From contig OX388316.1 of the NCBI GenBank assembly GCA_947579605.1, positions 14,573,290 through 14,637,289 of the forward strand: 64,000 nucleotides of DNA. The letters run 5' to 3'. This document shows positions 46,641 through 59,100 of this stretch, one piece after another. Below the pieces are notes generated by a model. That model was not told where the DNA came from. It was given only the letters and a program-made list of their open reading frames with translations, and did not search any database. Origin of the DNA: Athripsodes cinereus (lineage: Eukaryota > Arthropoda > Insecta > Trichoptera > Leptoceridae). The position numbers and the translations under genes were made by a program. Positions within the stretch are counted from its first letter, which is position 1, and each line of letters opens with the position of its first letter.

Positions 46641-49464
46641 ACCAAAGAGAAAAAGATGAAGCATTTTTCATTTATTTACCGTTGAATATTTTTACTAAAA
46701 TATCTCATGAAAGCAGTTCACAGTGTAGCGAGAAAGGAATGTAATTATTTATTTGATGAACCCGGAGATGGATATCAGTTAGTTAATTGTTTGCAAACTC
46801 GTAAAGCTGGCGAATGTTAATGAGAAGTTTGTATATTATGCTAGCAATAACTACCTCTCACATAATGAAGATATTATTTATTATATTTTTTATGTTATGT
46901 ATTGCCGCTTAGGAAAACAGCAAACAGGAATAGGAGAGTATATTCAAATTATAATTAAGCCACAAGGAGTATTGAGCTTAAAAACAGTTATAAGCTAATC
47001 ATTTTCATAATTTAAAACAAAGTTTCATCTTATCTATTGATCTTTGGCGTACCTAATAATTATTTGCGTTACGGGAACTTGCAAACTTTGATGACGTTAC
47101 AAACAAATATTTGTCGATCATAACATCAAGCAAATAACTATGTATCTACTTATCAACCTATAATACTTATACATAGGTACAACAATAAATTATCCGCTGA
47201 AGAACGAGGACGTGACTTAGATATTAAACTTACATATTTTTCTTCTATGTCATCTATGTCATAGATAAAAATAGGACTTACATAATATAAAACTTTACTG
47301 ACGATACCCGTTAAAACTATTATAGATTCGCAGACAGAAAAGTTTCATACAAATAAATGATTGTACAACCTTTAAAAAATTGTGAATATTACATTAAAGA
47401 AAGTTTTGTGATATAACTATCCGTTGAATTTCTCCATTCTTTAAAGTACCTATTTTTACCTAAAAAAAAGGAAACAAAATAGTTTCTAATTGGAGAAAAA
47501 ATGGCGAGACGTTTAATGTATCTAAATGTTTTGTTGCCATTATTATATTACTTGATAAATATTCAATCAGTCATATGATTATGAACACACTGGTAAGTAA
47601 TTCATTGTATACCTGTAATATCTGTGCAAATACTTGAATTATTGTGTATATTAATATTTTATTATTGTGATTAGTATTATTGTTATTCAAAATACTAATC
47701 AAGATCATAATATAGTTATACCTATTACTTTGAGTTTGAAACAATGAACATATCATGCCAATTTTTTATCCGGGAATTTTCTTTTCAGCAGAATTCGAGA
47801 ATAATCTTATATCCAAAGTAGAAGGAAGATGTAAAGAAGAAGACGAAGGCTGCAAAAATACGAGAATAATACAAAATAAAGTTTCTCTGTTCCAGAATGA
47901 TGTAAATAAATCTATTCACATGTATTATCTAATCAAAGTTTCGTTGTAAAACTTTGTTTTCCCTTGAATTTATTTGTACAAGAGTATAACTAATTTTGTT
48001 TACCGAAAGCCCTGTCTTTTTGGTTTTAGAGGCAATGTTTCCAGATTTCATTTTGCGGTCAAAGGGCAAAGCAAAAATAATACGACGGAAGTCGAATTTA
48101 GTCTTCACCTTTGTGATGTTGTTGCTTTCTGCTTTATGTTTTGTACAATAAAATGATTGTCTTGTTTATAATACAGAAAAGCGCAAATTGAAAAGAGTAA
48201 ATTGTTGATGTTATATATATATTATAATATAAGTAATTTATATTATAAAAAGGTCTTTTACTCTTTGTGGAATATTTCACACTGTAAGCCTTTTGCCTAA
48301 CACTCAAGCATCTGTGATGTTTTTATTTTGTTAGTAATTTTTTTGTTTTAGAATTATTTCATATCACATATGAATTTAAACTTTTGTAATATAACAACTA
48401 AGTTGAATGCTATAGAAGCCTTCGTACCAGCTTTCACTGATTATATTTAGAGCTGCATATTTCGTTTATCAACTATTTAATCACTTTTGTTGTACTTAGA
48501 CATTTTTCATTTTCAAAATACAAACTCTAGTTTCAATCTAGGATGAATATCATTTAAGTTGTACCTACGAAGTTGTTATGTTTTGGTAGAAATTAAATAT
48601 CATACCCATTTTCTAATAAGGTATTTGTTTACTGCGAATTAATAATTTCATGATTATTAAATTTAATAAAGGTTGAAATTTTATTGACATAAAAAAAAAC
48701 TTATCCATGTAAAGTAAAGGCAGTTAATGAATATTAATTATAATTTGAGTGTGCTTATAAAGATATTTTCAAGACTTCAATGACTTCTTTTAACTTCATT
48801 TTTAACCAGCGAACGTCTTTATGATATCTCAAAAGAATTAACTTTCTTTCTTAACACACCAAAGTTTTTTATTACTCAGCTGCGTACACTTTTTATAGCT
48901 GCGTAAAACAATAATAATTAATGAAAATATATGAAAGGAAAATCCTTCTACCAAGAAGTTTGCCCATAATGACGGCTGTGGCATGAATATTGAAACACTT
49001 TTCGGACTTTGGGAGGTTATTTTGAAACGATACGCGGAGAACGAGTGATTTCTGTAATAATATCAGCGAATTCGACCAAACTTTTTTATATTATAACTCC
49101 ACAGATGTACCTATTATTTTTCGTAATAACAAAACCATGGAAGGTAGGCACTAGTACGTGCTTAGTAAAATCATCAGTTTTTTTAAAGATGTGGTGCTAA
49201 AGTTTTGAACATTAATTAACATACGTGAATGAGCTGGTTCCTTATTTTTTATTTTGTATTTAAATTTGAAGCAGGTATTTTCTAATGAAAAGTTATGGCA
49301 AAATTCACAAATTATCATCTAAAAACTGTCTTTAAACATCTTTTAACTGATTTGATATTTATTGCATAAAATCGATGGATGGTATATATCTTAAAGGCTG
49401 CGATTGCTGAATATATCTTATACGTGATATTTAAATGAAAACTTAGAGACACGAGTGTTATACC
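46641..49464. other. No gene seen
   Basis: Nearly 3 kb of AT-rich sequence. Open frames of about 60 codons at 47755, 47974 and 49009 show no motif. Confidence 0.5.
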
Positions 49465-49520
49465 TCTTGATCACTCGTAGACTAGTGGATGACATTGAAG
49501 ATAGAATAGAGTGTTATTCC
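49465..49520 (+). repeat. Repeat J terminal fragment, diverged
   Basis: CTTGATCACTCGTAGACTAG, TGGATGACATTGAAGATAGA and ATAGAG match repeat J ends at 32755 and 46105. Confidence 0.5.
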
Positions 49521-50655
49521 TATTGTTTCTGAGGATGATATATTATTTGATTCCAAATTCATTTGATTACTTTCTGTGACTCAAAATTTTAATATTCTCA
49601 CCACTCTCAGCTTACGTGTCAATTTCTAGTCTGTTTGGGCTATGGGCTTTTTCTTACTGCCGGCAAATATTAATAATGTATGTACTTACTTGCTGTGTTA
49701 CCTTTAATGCATAAGGGAAATAATTACCCATTATTAATTAAATTTAATATTCATACTTACTTTATATTGGTAATTATGTATATAATCAATTATTTTACGA
49801 AGGGGCATGACTATTAGGAGGGAATCAGAAATGTAAGTCATACCCACATAGTAATGTGAATTTTACATAATACAGCTATGGTGCGTATAACTGCAACCAC
49901 TGCAACCATTTCATTTTGTATGATGCTGCCTTCTCTGAAATAAGTATTATCATGTAGATTTACGACATAGCCGCCTCTATTCCTAATTACACGTGAAGAT
50001 GTGATAAAATTATCTCTCAATATTATGCTCTACCCAATGCTTCGTTTCTATAACAAAAACAATAGAGCTAGTTGAAGGTAAATTGAGCAAATAATATAAT
50101 AATATAATGAGTACCTTCTCAATTTAAAGTCAAGTCTGTTTACATTTAGCAGTAATCTGTTACAAGAGAAATATTTAAATACTTTAATAAAAATGTATGT
50201 AGCTGAAATGAGAATATAATTGAGTAAGATGACATAATTTGTATAGTAGAATGCAATTTCAACCCCATCTTATTCCCGAAAATTCATTTCAATTTACCTT
50301 CGCATCCACTTCATATCTTTTCAAAGCATGACTTTCATTAAGTTCCGACAGAGTTTTGGGTGATCTTTTCACGACATTTCAACCCAATTAACTGACAATA
50401 AAACCTTAGTGAAATCGTTTGCAGACTCGTGAAGAAACTAGATGAACTTTTTGCTAATCGTCTACATTCGGATCCGAAGCACATCAAACGTTAGAGAAGG
50501 AAAATTCAAAAGTTTTGAGAGCTTGATCTAAAGTTTATTATTTATATTTAGTTCAATTTGCTGATAAATTAGCATAAATTGAAAATGGATACGCTTACTA
50601 TGAATAACATTTGGTATGTAGGAAATAAAATGAATCAAAATTTAGGTATAAAATA
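49521..50655. other. No gene seen
   Basis: AT-rich sequence without identifiable features. Confidence 0.5.
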
Positions 50656-50870
50656 TGTCTATCTATCTATCTATACCCTCACGCCGTGTCCCAAGTGGGG
50701 TAGGCAGAGAGAACGGAACGCCAAACAGATCTATCTTTACATACTTCCTTCGCTTCCTCCACATTCATACAGTTCCTCATACACGCACGTCGGTTCCTCT
50801 TACTCAACACGCGGCCGTCCTTGAGAATTTGATCCACGTGATCAAGCCACGTTGTTACTTCAATTAGTAG
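50656..50870 (-). pseudogene. RTE-like LINE tail, family C relative, minus strand
   Basis: The reverse complement reads AACGTGGCTTGATCACGTGG, CGTGTATGAGGAACTGTATG, GATAGATCTGTTTGGCGTTC, CTCTCTGCCTACCCCACTTG and a GGGACACGGCGTGAGGGTAT end with a (TAGA)n tail. It encodes a WRSVLSAYPTWDTA-like terminus as at 43330 and 55765. Confidence 0.8.
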
Positions 50871-52321
50871 ATAATATTGAAAACTTGAAATAAGACATTT
50901 TGTTTTGTGTGTGTCGATACAACGACTATTCTCCTTGCTTTATCAAATCTTAATTTAAATAAATTAACAAAGTACACACAAAAATATAATATTGGGTTGG
51001 AGGGTACCGTTATTTCGGCAGAATCAACATTAATTGTAGACATTATTTTCCTTTAGACAAATACGTATTTAATTTGAAGAGAAATAAATAATAATAAGCA
51101 AGCGATTGGTTTATTGGAACAGTCGAGTAAATACGAATTATTTGACGAATAAATATCTTTAAAATAATATACAATAATCTTGGACGTTTTCAGTTTGCGA
51201 CAGAAGTATAAAATATCAAGTATTTATTTCTCCTTGTATTATATTTTATATAAAGCGGATATCTTTCCAACTCACCTCAGCTGGTATTTATTTAATTTAT
51301 TCCTCATCTCCCTATTCCAATTCATTTTCAAGTATCTCAAAGTATATCCTATCTGAAACAATTAGTATCTCACTGAAGATTCTTCATTGAGATTGATGTT
51401 CAAGACCTTAAGACTGCGGATAAGATATAAGATCGACAAGACTTTAAAACTGCATCCATTCAACAAAACTTTTTGATATTATGATACGAACCATAAAGTT
51501 AACCATAAAGCTTCACTTCGAGAGCTTCTTTATTAAACGTCTATTCTCCCTGCATTCAATAAGTTTTTAAGGAGAATGAAAATAATATGTAGTTAGTATG
51601 TTCCTAATGGTGTCGTTAATAGCTTTTATTCTCGTCAAGTGTTAAAATATAAACGTAATATTTTAAAATAGGTGCTTGAATGCTATTTTATTTTATAAGG
51701 TAGGTATACGTGTGAATAAATTAGTTAATTACAAAGCTTAAGGTATATTTTTTTAGGTGAAGGCTTGTGCACAAACTATTACAAATTTATATTCTGAATA
51801 ATACGTTATGTTTTTGAGTATTTTAATAATAGACTGGAAATAACTTATATCTCCATCTCCATTCCCATGGCATTTATCACATTTTTTGACTTCTTTACCA
51901 TTGTTATCAGACCATCTTACATGAGGTTTTCTTATTCGGAAAAGAGCGAGTGTTGAGAAAGTGGAAGATGTGTGTTAGAACATATCAAAATAAGGTTCCA
52001 TCTTGTTTGTCTAGCATACAAGAAGTACACTATTAGAAGATAGAAATAAGAATCAAATACGTTTTTCATTACATTGAAAATGAACGAAAAAATGTTAATA
52101 CGACTATTCAAAAACTTTTCCTTTGTTGTAGGAAGATTCGGTGGTATGAACTGAAACTGGGCGCAGCTGAAACGAAACTCAATACTACTGTAGTACGTAT
52201 GTGAATTGATGGAATATATTATGTTTTTTTTTCATCTTTGATATTGTTTATTCAGAAAATAAAAAGTGATGTTTCCTTTTTGAAACACACTATTATTCTC
52301 ATTACAATAGGTTCTATCGAT
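50871..52321. other. No gene seen
   Basis: AT-rich sequence without identifiable features. Confidence 0.5.
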
Positions 52322-52405
52322 CTTCTTCTTCTCCTTGGGCAATTATTAGTCCCACATGGTGGTGGGGTCTGTCTTTCTTGCTTGGTTGTAGGTTGTATCG
52401 ATATT
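52322..52405 (-). pseudogene. RTE-like LINE 3' end, family D, minus strand
   Basis: The reverse complement reads GAAAGACAGACCCCACCACC then ATGTGGGACTAATAATTGCC and (GAA)n: the ADPTTMWD-type terminus of an RTE ORF, then the tail. It corresponds to 46598-46640. Confidence 0.7.
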
Positions 52406-52977
52406 GTTTTCAAAAGTTCGATGAACGGACTTAAAATAACAGTTTTTCATTACCTAAATCAACACCCGTTTTGTCTGTAGATTTCTATTAAATGATCTAA
52501 TCTAATTTCTCAGAAAGGTTTACACAATTACATCCGATTTATTTTCAGCTTATTGAATACTAAAGTTTTTCAACGTGATGAATTATTGAATTAGTCCGGT
52601 CGACGCTTGAAAACTGAGATGAGTTTTGCTGAAATGAAAATTAAGAAGGATTTTGTTATAGTCACAGTTGTTGTTCAAGAGAGGTATTTCATTTTGTGTA
52701 TACTCTCTTATCAGAAAGTATTAGTATTTTCACAATTTTGAATCACAGTTTATGTATTTGAAGTGAAATGGGAAGCATGTAAAGAGTAAAGTACTCGTGA
52801 TTTATCCTCGTCAAATTATATTCTAAATAAATATTTGTACTTATTTAATTCATTGATTCCGAGAAAAAAGAGATGAATTTAGAATGTAGCTTTGAGAAGA
52901 CTGAATATTTTAACAATATTTAATTTATTAAATTTAAAGTAGATGCGTTAACGTTGTGAAAATTCATTTTAATATTA
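52406..52977. other. No gene seen
   Basis: AT-rich sequence without identifiable features. Confidence 0.5.
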
Positions 52978-53330
52978 GTTTTAAAATGTTAAACTAAACA
53001 CTGTTTAATTTTCACGTATGATTATTTAATCAATTAATTATGACTAAATTCTAATTGCCGAGCGCTTTCGCCTTGCGGTATCTTCAGGGCAAGAGTTACT
53101 TAAAACTAAAGAATAGAACAAACTTACCTACATTATATAATGAAGAATAGAACAAACTAACCTACATTTATATAATATAGGTTAGTTTGTTCTATTCTTT
53201 AGTTTTAAGTAACTCTTGCTCTGAAGATGTCGCAAGGCGAAAGCGCTCGGCAATTAGAATTTAGTCATAATTAATTGACTAAATAATCATTCGTGAAAAT
53301 TAAACAATGTTTAGTTTAACATTTTAAAAC
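52978..53330. repeat. Foldback with 162-bp arms and hammerhead-like motif (locus 3)
   Basis: Arms 52978-53139 and 53169-53330 are inverted copies with a few differences. The 29-base spacer is itself a partial duplication of the inner arm end (AGAATAGAACAAACTAACCT). Read outward from the centre the right arm goes GGTTAGTTTGTTCTATTC, AAGTAACTCTTGC, CUGAAGAU, a GUC-GCAA-GGC hairpin, GAAAGCGCUCGGCAAUUAG, then TTTAGTCATAATTAATTGA. The left arm has CUGAAGAU-ACC-GCAA-GGC-GAAA. Same pattern as loci 1 and 2. Likely paired terminal repeats of a Penelope-like element (inference). Confidence 0.7.
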
Positions 53331-54218
53331 ACATATATTAATACTTTATTTATTATTTTGATAAGTTTTCCTTCTGCTGAAGATTCCGGGATGGAGTATA
53401 TCTCCATGATTTTTAATATTTTATTCTTTTTTGGTAGATTTCGAATATTCAGTTAAAGAAAGGATAAGAGTCTGTGAGCAGCAAAAGGTCAGTAGGTCAT
53501 TTTAAAAGAAGCTAGCAGGGACTGGCATAAACATGTGTTTTGAAGACTTTGGAGTGAAGAGGCTCTGGAAGCAGCAAAGTAAAAAGGTTAAAAAATAATT
53601 CAGTGACATGATATTTCAAATAAATTTTATTTTCTGGATTCGATATTTTTGCATCTCGAATTAAGTCAGCAGGTCCTATATCTACTCATTATGTCTATTC
53701 TACGTTGCCTTTTTGAAAATATCGTCATCTCATGCATACTAATAAGAAGATAAAGAAACATATGTAATAACAATTCAATAATTGTGGGTGTATTACGTAA
53801 TACATTTTAAAAATGAACACGGAAAACAATGCAATCTACTTCAGTTGAACAGTAAGGGGTTGAATTTCGGAGTCATTTCCATGAAATTAAACGCCATCCA
53901 TGTTAGATGTTTAATAACGTGAAAACTGAATGAATGCGCATAAGGTATATAGTATATAGAGAGTTAGTTTCAGTTCAACATAAGATACACGTTTAAAGGA
54001 TATTGCTTTCCACATCAATTGATTTTTAAATTAAATACACCACATATAATAATATATACACAATATGCTCCCTTCTAAACCTACCATGGTTCTTAAACCC
54101 TGCGTGATATAAACATACTCATTCATAAAAACACATTTTCTTAAGACGAAATTCTTATACAGTTTACGAATCGTTAAATCTAGCCTACTGGACTCGAATG
54201 TTAATCCTAGACGTTGTA
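53331..54218. other. No gene seen
   Basis: A patch at 53450-53590 is less AT-rich and could be an eroded LINE tail (AGCAGGGACTGGCATAAAC), but I cannot support it. Confidence 0.45.
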
Positions 54219-54292
54219 AAGCGCCCTTGAAGTGATATTATCACAAAACGGCGCTTCATAAACTGTAATACTTATTATCATTATTATTATTC
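54219..54292 (+). repeat. Repeat G: stem-loop followed by (ATT)n, copy 2
   Basis: AAGCGCC (54219-54225) pairs with GGCGCTT (54250-54256) around CTTGAAGTGATATTATCACA, then CATAAACTGTAATACTTATT and an ATT-rich tail. The outer stem pair is G-C in the copy at 25121 and A-T here. Confidence 0.7.
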
Positions 54293-54499
54293 CATGATAG
54301 GTACTATAGTACTCTGTAACAGAAATTATTTCTCGAGAATATATAAAAACAGAGGAAAACTTTGCCAAGTTGAATTGGATTGTTTGTTTCAACACCAGTA
54401 TCCAGGCTAGCGGTGCTTTTCCATATTCAATACTTAGGCATCATTATCAGCGAAGACATAATATCATAAATGCTTTTTTGACGCGTGAATATTTACATT
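54293..54499. other. No gene seen
   Basis: AT-rich spacer. Confidence 0.4.
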
Positions 54500-54660
54500 C
54501 ATATCAAATGGGCTGGACCAATGCCTCCTATAGATCCAGGTAGCGTTGGCTGGATACATGTTAAACTATTGCAGTGATGGAGAACTGCAACGAAAGACAG
54601 GTGGAGTTGGAGGCGAGAATAGATGAAGACCAAACTTGATTTTTCTCTGTAGGGTCATGG
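54500..54660 (+). pseudogene. Possible eroded RTE-like LINE tail
   Basis: RWLDT (54545 onward) and, in another frame, TKDRWSWRRE are in the order and spacing of the RW-D...DR..WRR end of RTE-type ORFs. Several stops and frame changes. Weak evidence. Confidence 0.35.
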
Positions 54661-55764
54661 AACGAAAAGAAGAAAAACTTATCGAAAAGGAAAGAAAGAG
54701 GAAAGAATATTATTCAGCGAATGAAAAATAGCAACCAAAATCATAAATGAAAATTTAACAATGCTTACGCATTTTTATGTAACATTTTGTTTGTTTCTGA
54801 AAAGGGTCACTTGTAGAAAAAAAAACATTATCAGAATTAGTACAAAATGATCCGACTACAAAATCGTTGTGGTCTTTTGCACTTACGTTTAGATACGTAT
54901 TGTTGTTGTATGAAATGTCAAACCCATATAACGTAAGTAGGTAGGTACATGAATATTGTAAAAATAAAACATACATTTTATAATGTATTTATTTCCCTAA
55001 AACCGCCACAGAGCGCAGAGGACGACGTGTCCAGTGGAATGACAGCGGTTGTCTGTAAAAACGCTCGTGACAATTAAAAATATTTTTCAAGTAAATAAAT
55101 TCTCCTCCAACATATATTTTTTATTCAGTTTTTTTTATAACAACAAGAACGAAGCGACTTGCTGCTGTTCTGCAAAAAACTATGTTGCTATGTAATAATT
55201 CAATATATCTATGTATCTACTCGTAGTATAGCTTACGGGTACAAAACAGCAAGGAAAATAACATAAAACTTATGTTATACCTATTCCTTTAATTAAAATG
55301 TCTGGTGCATAGGTATTAAATGAACTATATAAAAAATAAACATTTGATACTCATTAGTACCTATTTTGTAAAAGCAATTAAATTAGGCACTTGTTTGTCA
55401 CGTAAGAATAATAATAATCAAAAGAGTAATACGAGTAAGTTCTAGGTTGTTTATTTTTCATGATGATTTTGTAATTCTTTCATTATGTGAAATATCTTCC
55501 AACGATGTGCAGAGATTGGGTTTCATTTTTTTTAATGCTGCGACATAGCCGTGAAAATAAGATGTATTGTGAAAGAAGATAATTTTGATTTCTGAGAGCT
55601 AGTAGCGTGTTTTTTTAGCGTACAGTATTAAAACCTTAAACACCCATTGCTGAGAGCTCCGTGGGCGAAATAGCAGCTCTCTAGATATAATTACTATCAG
55701 TTTTTTTTTCATATGTAATTTAATCCTAAAACTCTTATAAAAAATATTTTATTTTAAAAAATCT
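54661..55764. other. No gene seen
   Basis: AT-rich sequence without identifiable features. Confidence 0.5.
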
Positions 55765-55935
55765 AAAGGACGACCGCGTGTAGAGTAAGAGTAATTGGCA
55801 TGCATGTATGAGAAACTGGATAAATGTGGAGGAAGCGTAATAAAAGTTTGTAGGAATAGATCTATATGGCGTTCCGTTCTCTCTGCCCACCCCTCCTGGG
55901 ACACGGTTTGAGTGTATAGATAGTTAGATAGATAT
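55765..55935 (+). pseudogene. RTE-like LINE tail, family C relative
   Basis: GGACGACCGCGTGTAGAGTA, GCATGTATGAGAAACTGGAT, GAATAGATCTATATGGCGTT, CTCTGCCCACCCCTCCTGGG and a (TAGA)n tail parallel the minus-strand copy at 50656-50870. Decayed. Confidence 0.75.
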
Positions 55936-56182
55936 TTGCTGAGTTTGTTTATGAATGAACGGAATACGCGTATAGGAAAAGTTGATGGAAGTATTATAGA
56001 CTAAACATGTTACAGAAGTTTCAAATTATTGTGCCAAAAAGATGAATCATTTCTCAATATTTTTTATCACTATCGATAACTAGATACATACATACTATGA
56101 AAAACAGTTATACAGTTCATTGATTCCTTTACTTGGTAAACCAGCTTCTTTTTAATTATAACATTACGAGATTTTTATTATG
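55936..56182. other. No gene seen
   Basis: AT-rich spacer. Confidence 0.45.
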
Positions 56183-59100
56183 TAATTCAATATTTTTATT
56201 TTTACTCGTTTAATTAGTCAGTATTCTCCCGTCCTTTAGTTACATTACAGCCGGCCCGCAGGGTCAAATTTCAGAATCGATATGACCTTGAAGTACTTGA
56301 GAGTACTGAGAAATGCCAACTGGTCTCAGACTCTGTGAAAGGAAATTCCTGCTCTACTCCTCTATACAAAAGGAGGGGGTCGATGCCATTGAATATGACA
56401 TAGTAGACAGGGACCGACTGTCAGCCGGTATAAGCTAACAACCAACTCTTCTTAACTGAAGATGCTGGAAGGGGCACTCTCTTGCCCGGAGAAGCTAAAA
56501 TCTTCTCAAAGGCGGATGAACCTTCGAGGTCAACGGCATGAGGATGTGGAATGCAAGGGAAGCTACCACATTAAAGGCTCTCGTAGCATCCCAAAGTAAC
56601 AACGAGTTATGAAAATGACCAGATCTTTAGTAAAATTTTCCGGAGTCAAAATCGTCCCCCAATCGGATCTCCGGGTGGGGACTGCTCGAGATCTTGTCAT
56701 TAAGCAGAATACACACAAGAGAGAGGAGGTGAGAAGAAATCGAAACAGCACACAAGGAAGATACGCAACCTGGAACGTCAGAACTTTGCTGCAAAATGGT
56801 AAGTTAGACAATCTTAAAGTAGAGATGACGAAAATGAAACTTAGCGCGCTAGGAATCTCTGAAATGAGATGGCCTAACCCGGGAGATATGTGGACAGGTA
56901 ATTTTCGTCTTATCCATAGCGGTAGTATAGAGGGTAAACCGGGGCAGGGAGGGGTAGGAATAATGTTATGTAAAGACTTGGGTAGGAGAGTAAAGGGATA
57001 CGTACACTATGGAGGTAGGATTATTTTAGTCAAGCTAGATACCAAACCCGTAGACACAATTTTGATCCAAGTCTACATGCCAACATCTAGCCATAGCGAC
57101 CAAGAAATCGAAATTTTATACGAAAACATCCAAAAATTGCTAGATGACACAAAAGCTGAGGAAAATGTTATTGTAATGGGAGACTGGAACGCAGTAGTAG
57201 GGGAAGAAAGGGAGGGATCAGTCGTAGGAGCATATGGGTTGGGCACTAAAAATGATAGAGGTAGCCGTCTCATTGAATTCTGCGCCAAAAATAAAATGTT
57301 TATAGCCAACACGTGGTTTCAACACCACTATAGACATCGCTATACATGGAAATCTCCCGGAGACAGATTTCGATCACAGATTGATTACATTCTTACACGT
57401 CAAAGATACAGGAATCAAATTAAAGATTGCAGGAGCTTTGCAGGTCCGGACATTGATAGTGATCATAATATGGTTGTGGCGGAAACCATACTGAAATTCA
57501 AAAGGCTCGAGAAGAGAACCACAAAAAGATGGGACCTAAAACAGCTAAAAATAAAAGAAGTTAAAGAGAAATACGACGAAAAAACTAAGATATGCGATTT
57601 TGAGAGTAATGAAAGTATAGATAAAGTATGGGGTAAAATTAAAGAGAAAATAACCGCAGCGGCAGATGAGGTATTAGAGAAAAAAAAGCCGCAAGCTAGG
57701 AAAGAATGGATCACGGACGATATTTTAGAAATGATTGAAAAAAGAAGGAACTTAAAGAACTCTAAAACAGAAGAAGGGAAAAAGGAATATAAAGCCCTTA
57801 GAAATAAAATTAACAGAGAATCCAAGCTGAGAAAGGAATGTTATTTGCAAGAAAAATGCACAAATATTAACAGGAATATAAAACAAAGGAAATTTGAAAC
57901 CGCATACTCTGAAGTAAAGAATTTCTTCAATGACAAAACACAACCACGATGTGCTATACAAGATAAAAACGGCAAACTGCTGTTTGAGGATGAATTGATC
58001 GTAAAAAGATGGAAAGAATACCTAGAACAATTATACAAAGGAAAGAACATAGTCAAGGAAAGCAAAGCACTAGAAGCAGAATATGACGTAGAAAATAATG
58101 GAGATGACATCTTAAGAAGTGAATTTGATATTGCATTAGCAAAGTTGAAAGACGGCAAAGCACCAGGTATTGACCTGATTCCATCAGAGCTGCTTAAATG
58201 CGCAGGAAAAGGCATGCTTGATACATTGTATAAGCTTGTCTGCAAAATATACAACACAGGAGAGATACCTGAGGACTTTGCCAAATGTCTGATACGAGCG
58301 CTTCCTAAGATAGCAGGCACGACAAAGTGTGAACAACACAGAACCTTAAGCATGATATCACACGCCTCTAAGATACTCACCAACATTATAATGAAAAGGG
58401 CGGAAAATAAAATCAGCGAAACACTTTCAGAAGATCAATTTGGATTCCGCAAAGAGACAGGCACAAGAGATGCAATCCTGAGTCTCAGACTTACTCTAGA
58501 AAAGAGAATAACAATTAATAAAAACACATATATAGCATTCATCGACCTTGAAAAAGCATTCGATAAAGTAGAATGGGAACAACTTTTTAACACCCTCAAC
58601 CAGATAGGAATGAGTTATAAGGATAGAAGAGCAATCTGGAGCTTATACAAGAACGAAATGGCTGTGATTAAAAGCGGAGAGAGCTGTGCAGAAGCAAGGG
58701 TCGAACAAGGCGTAAGACAAGGATGCTCAATGTCGCCAGCTCTCTTTAACTGCTATATACAGCGAGCCATTGATGAACTGAGAGAAGAAATGAAGAACTG
58801 GACAGGAGTAAAAATAAATGGGAAAAAGGTCGACATGATAAGATATGCTGACGACATAGCACTGCTCGCAGACTCCGAGATGGAGCTGAACGAAGCTTTA
58901 GGAAAATTGGAAAGTATACTGTTGTCAAAGTACAACATGAAAATAAATAAAGAAAAAACAAAATGTATGGTCGTTGGAAGAGAGGAAGCGACTGCGAACA
59001 TTGCATTAAATGGAGTGAGCATCAAACAAGTAAGTGAATTCGTGTACCTGGGCAGCAGAATAAACCAGGATGGACGCTCCAAAGCAGAAATTGTAAGCAG

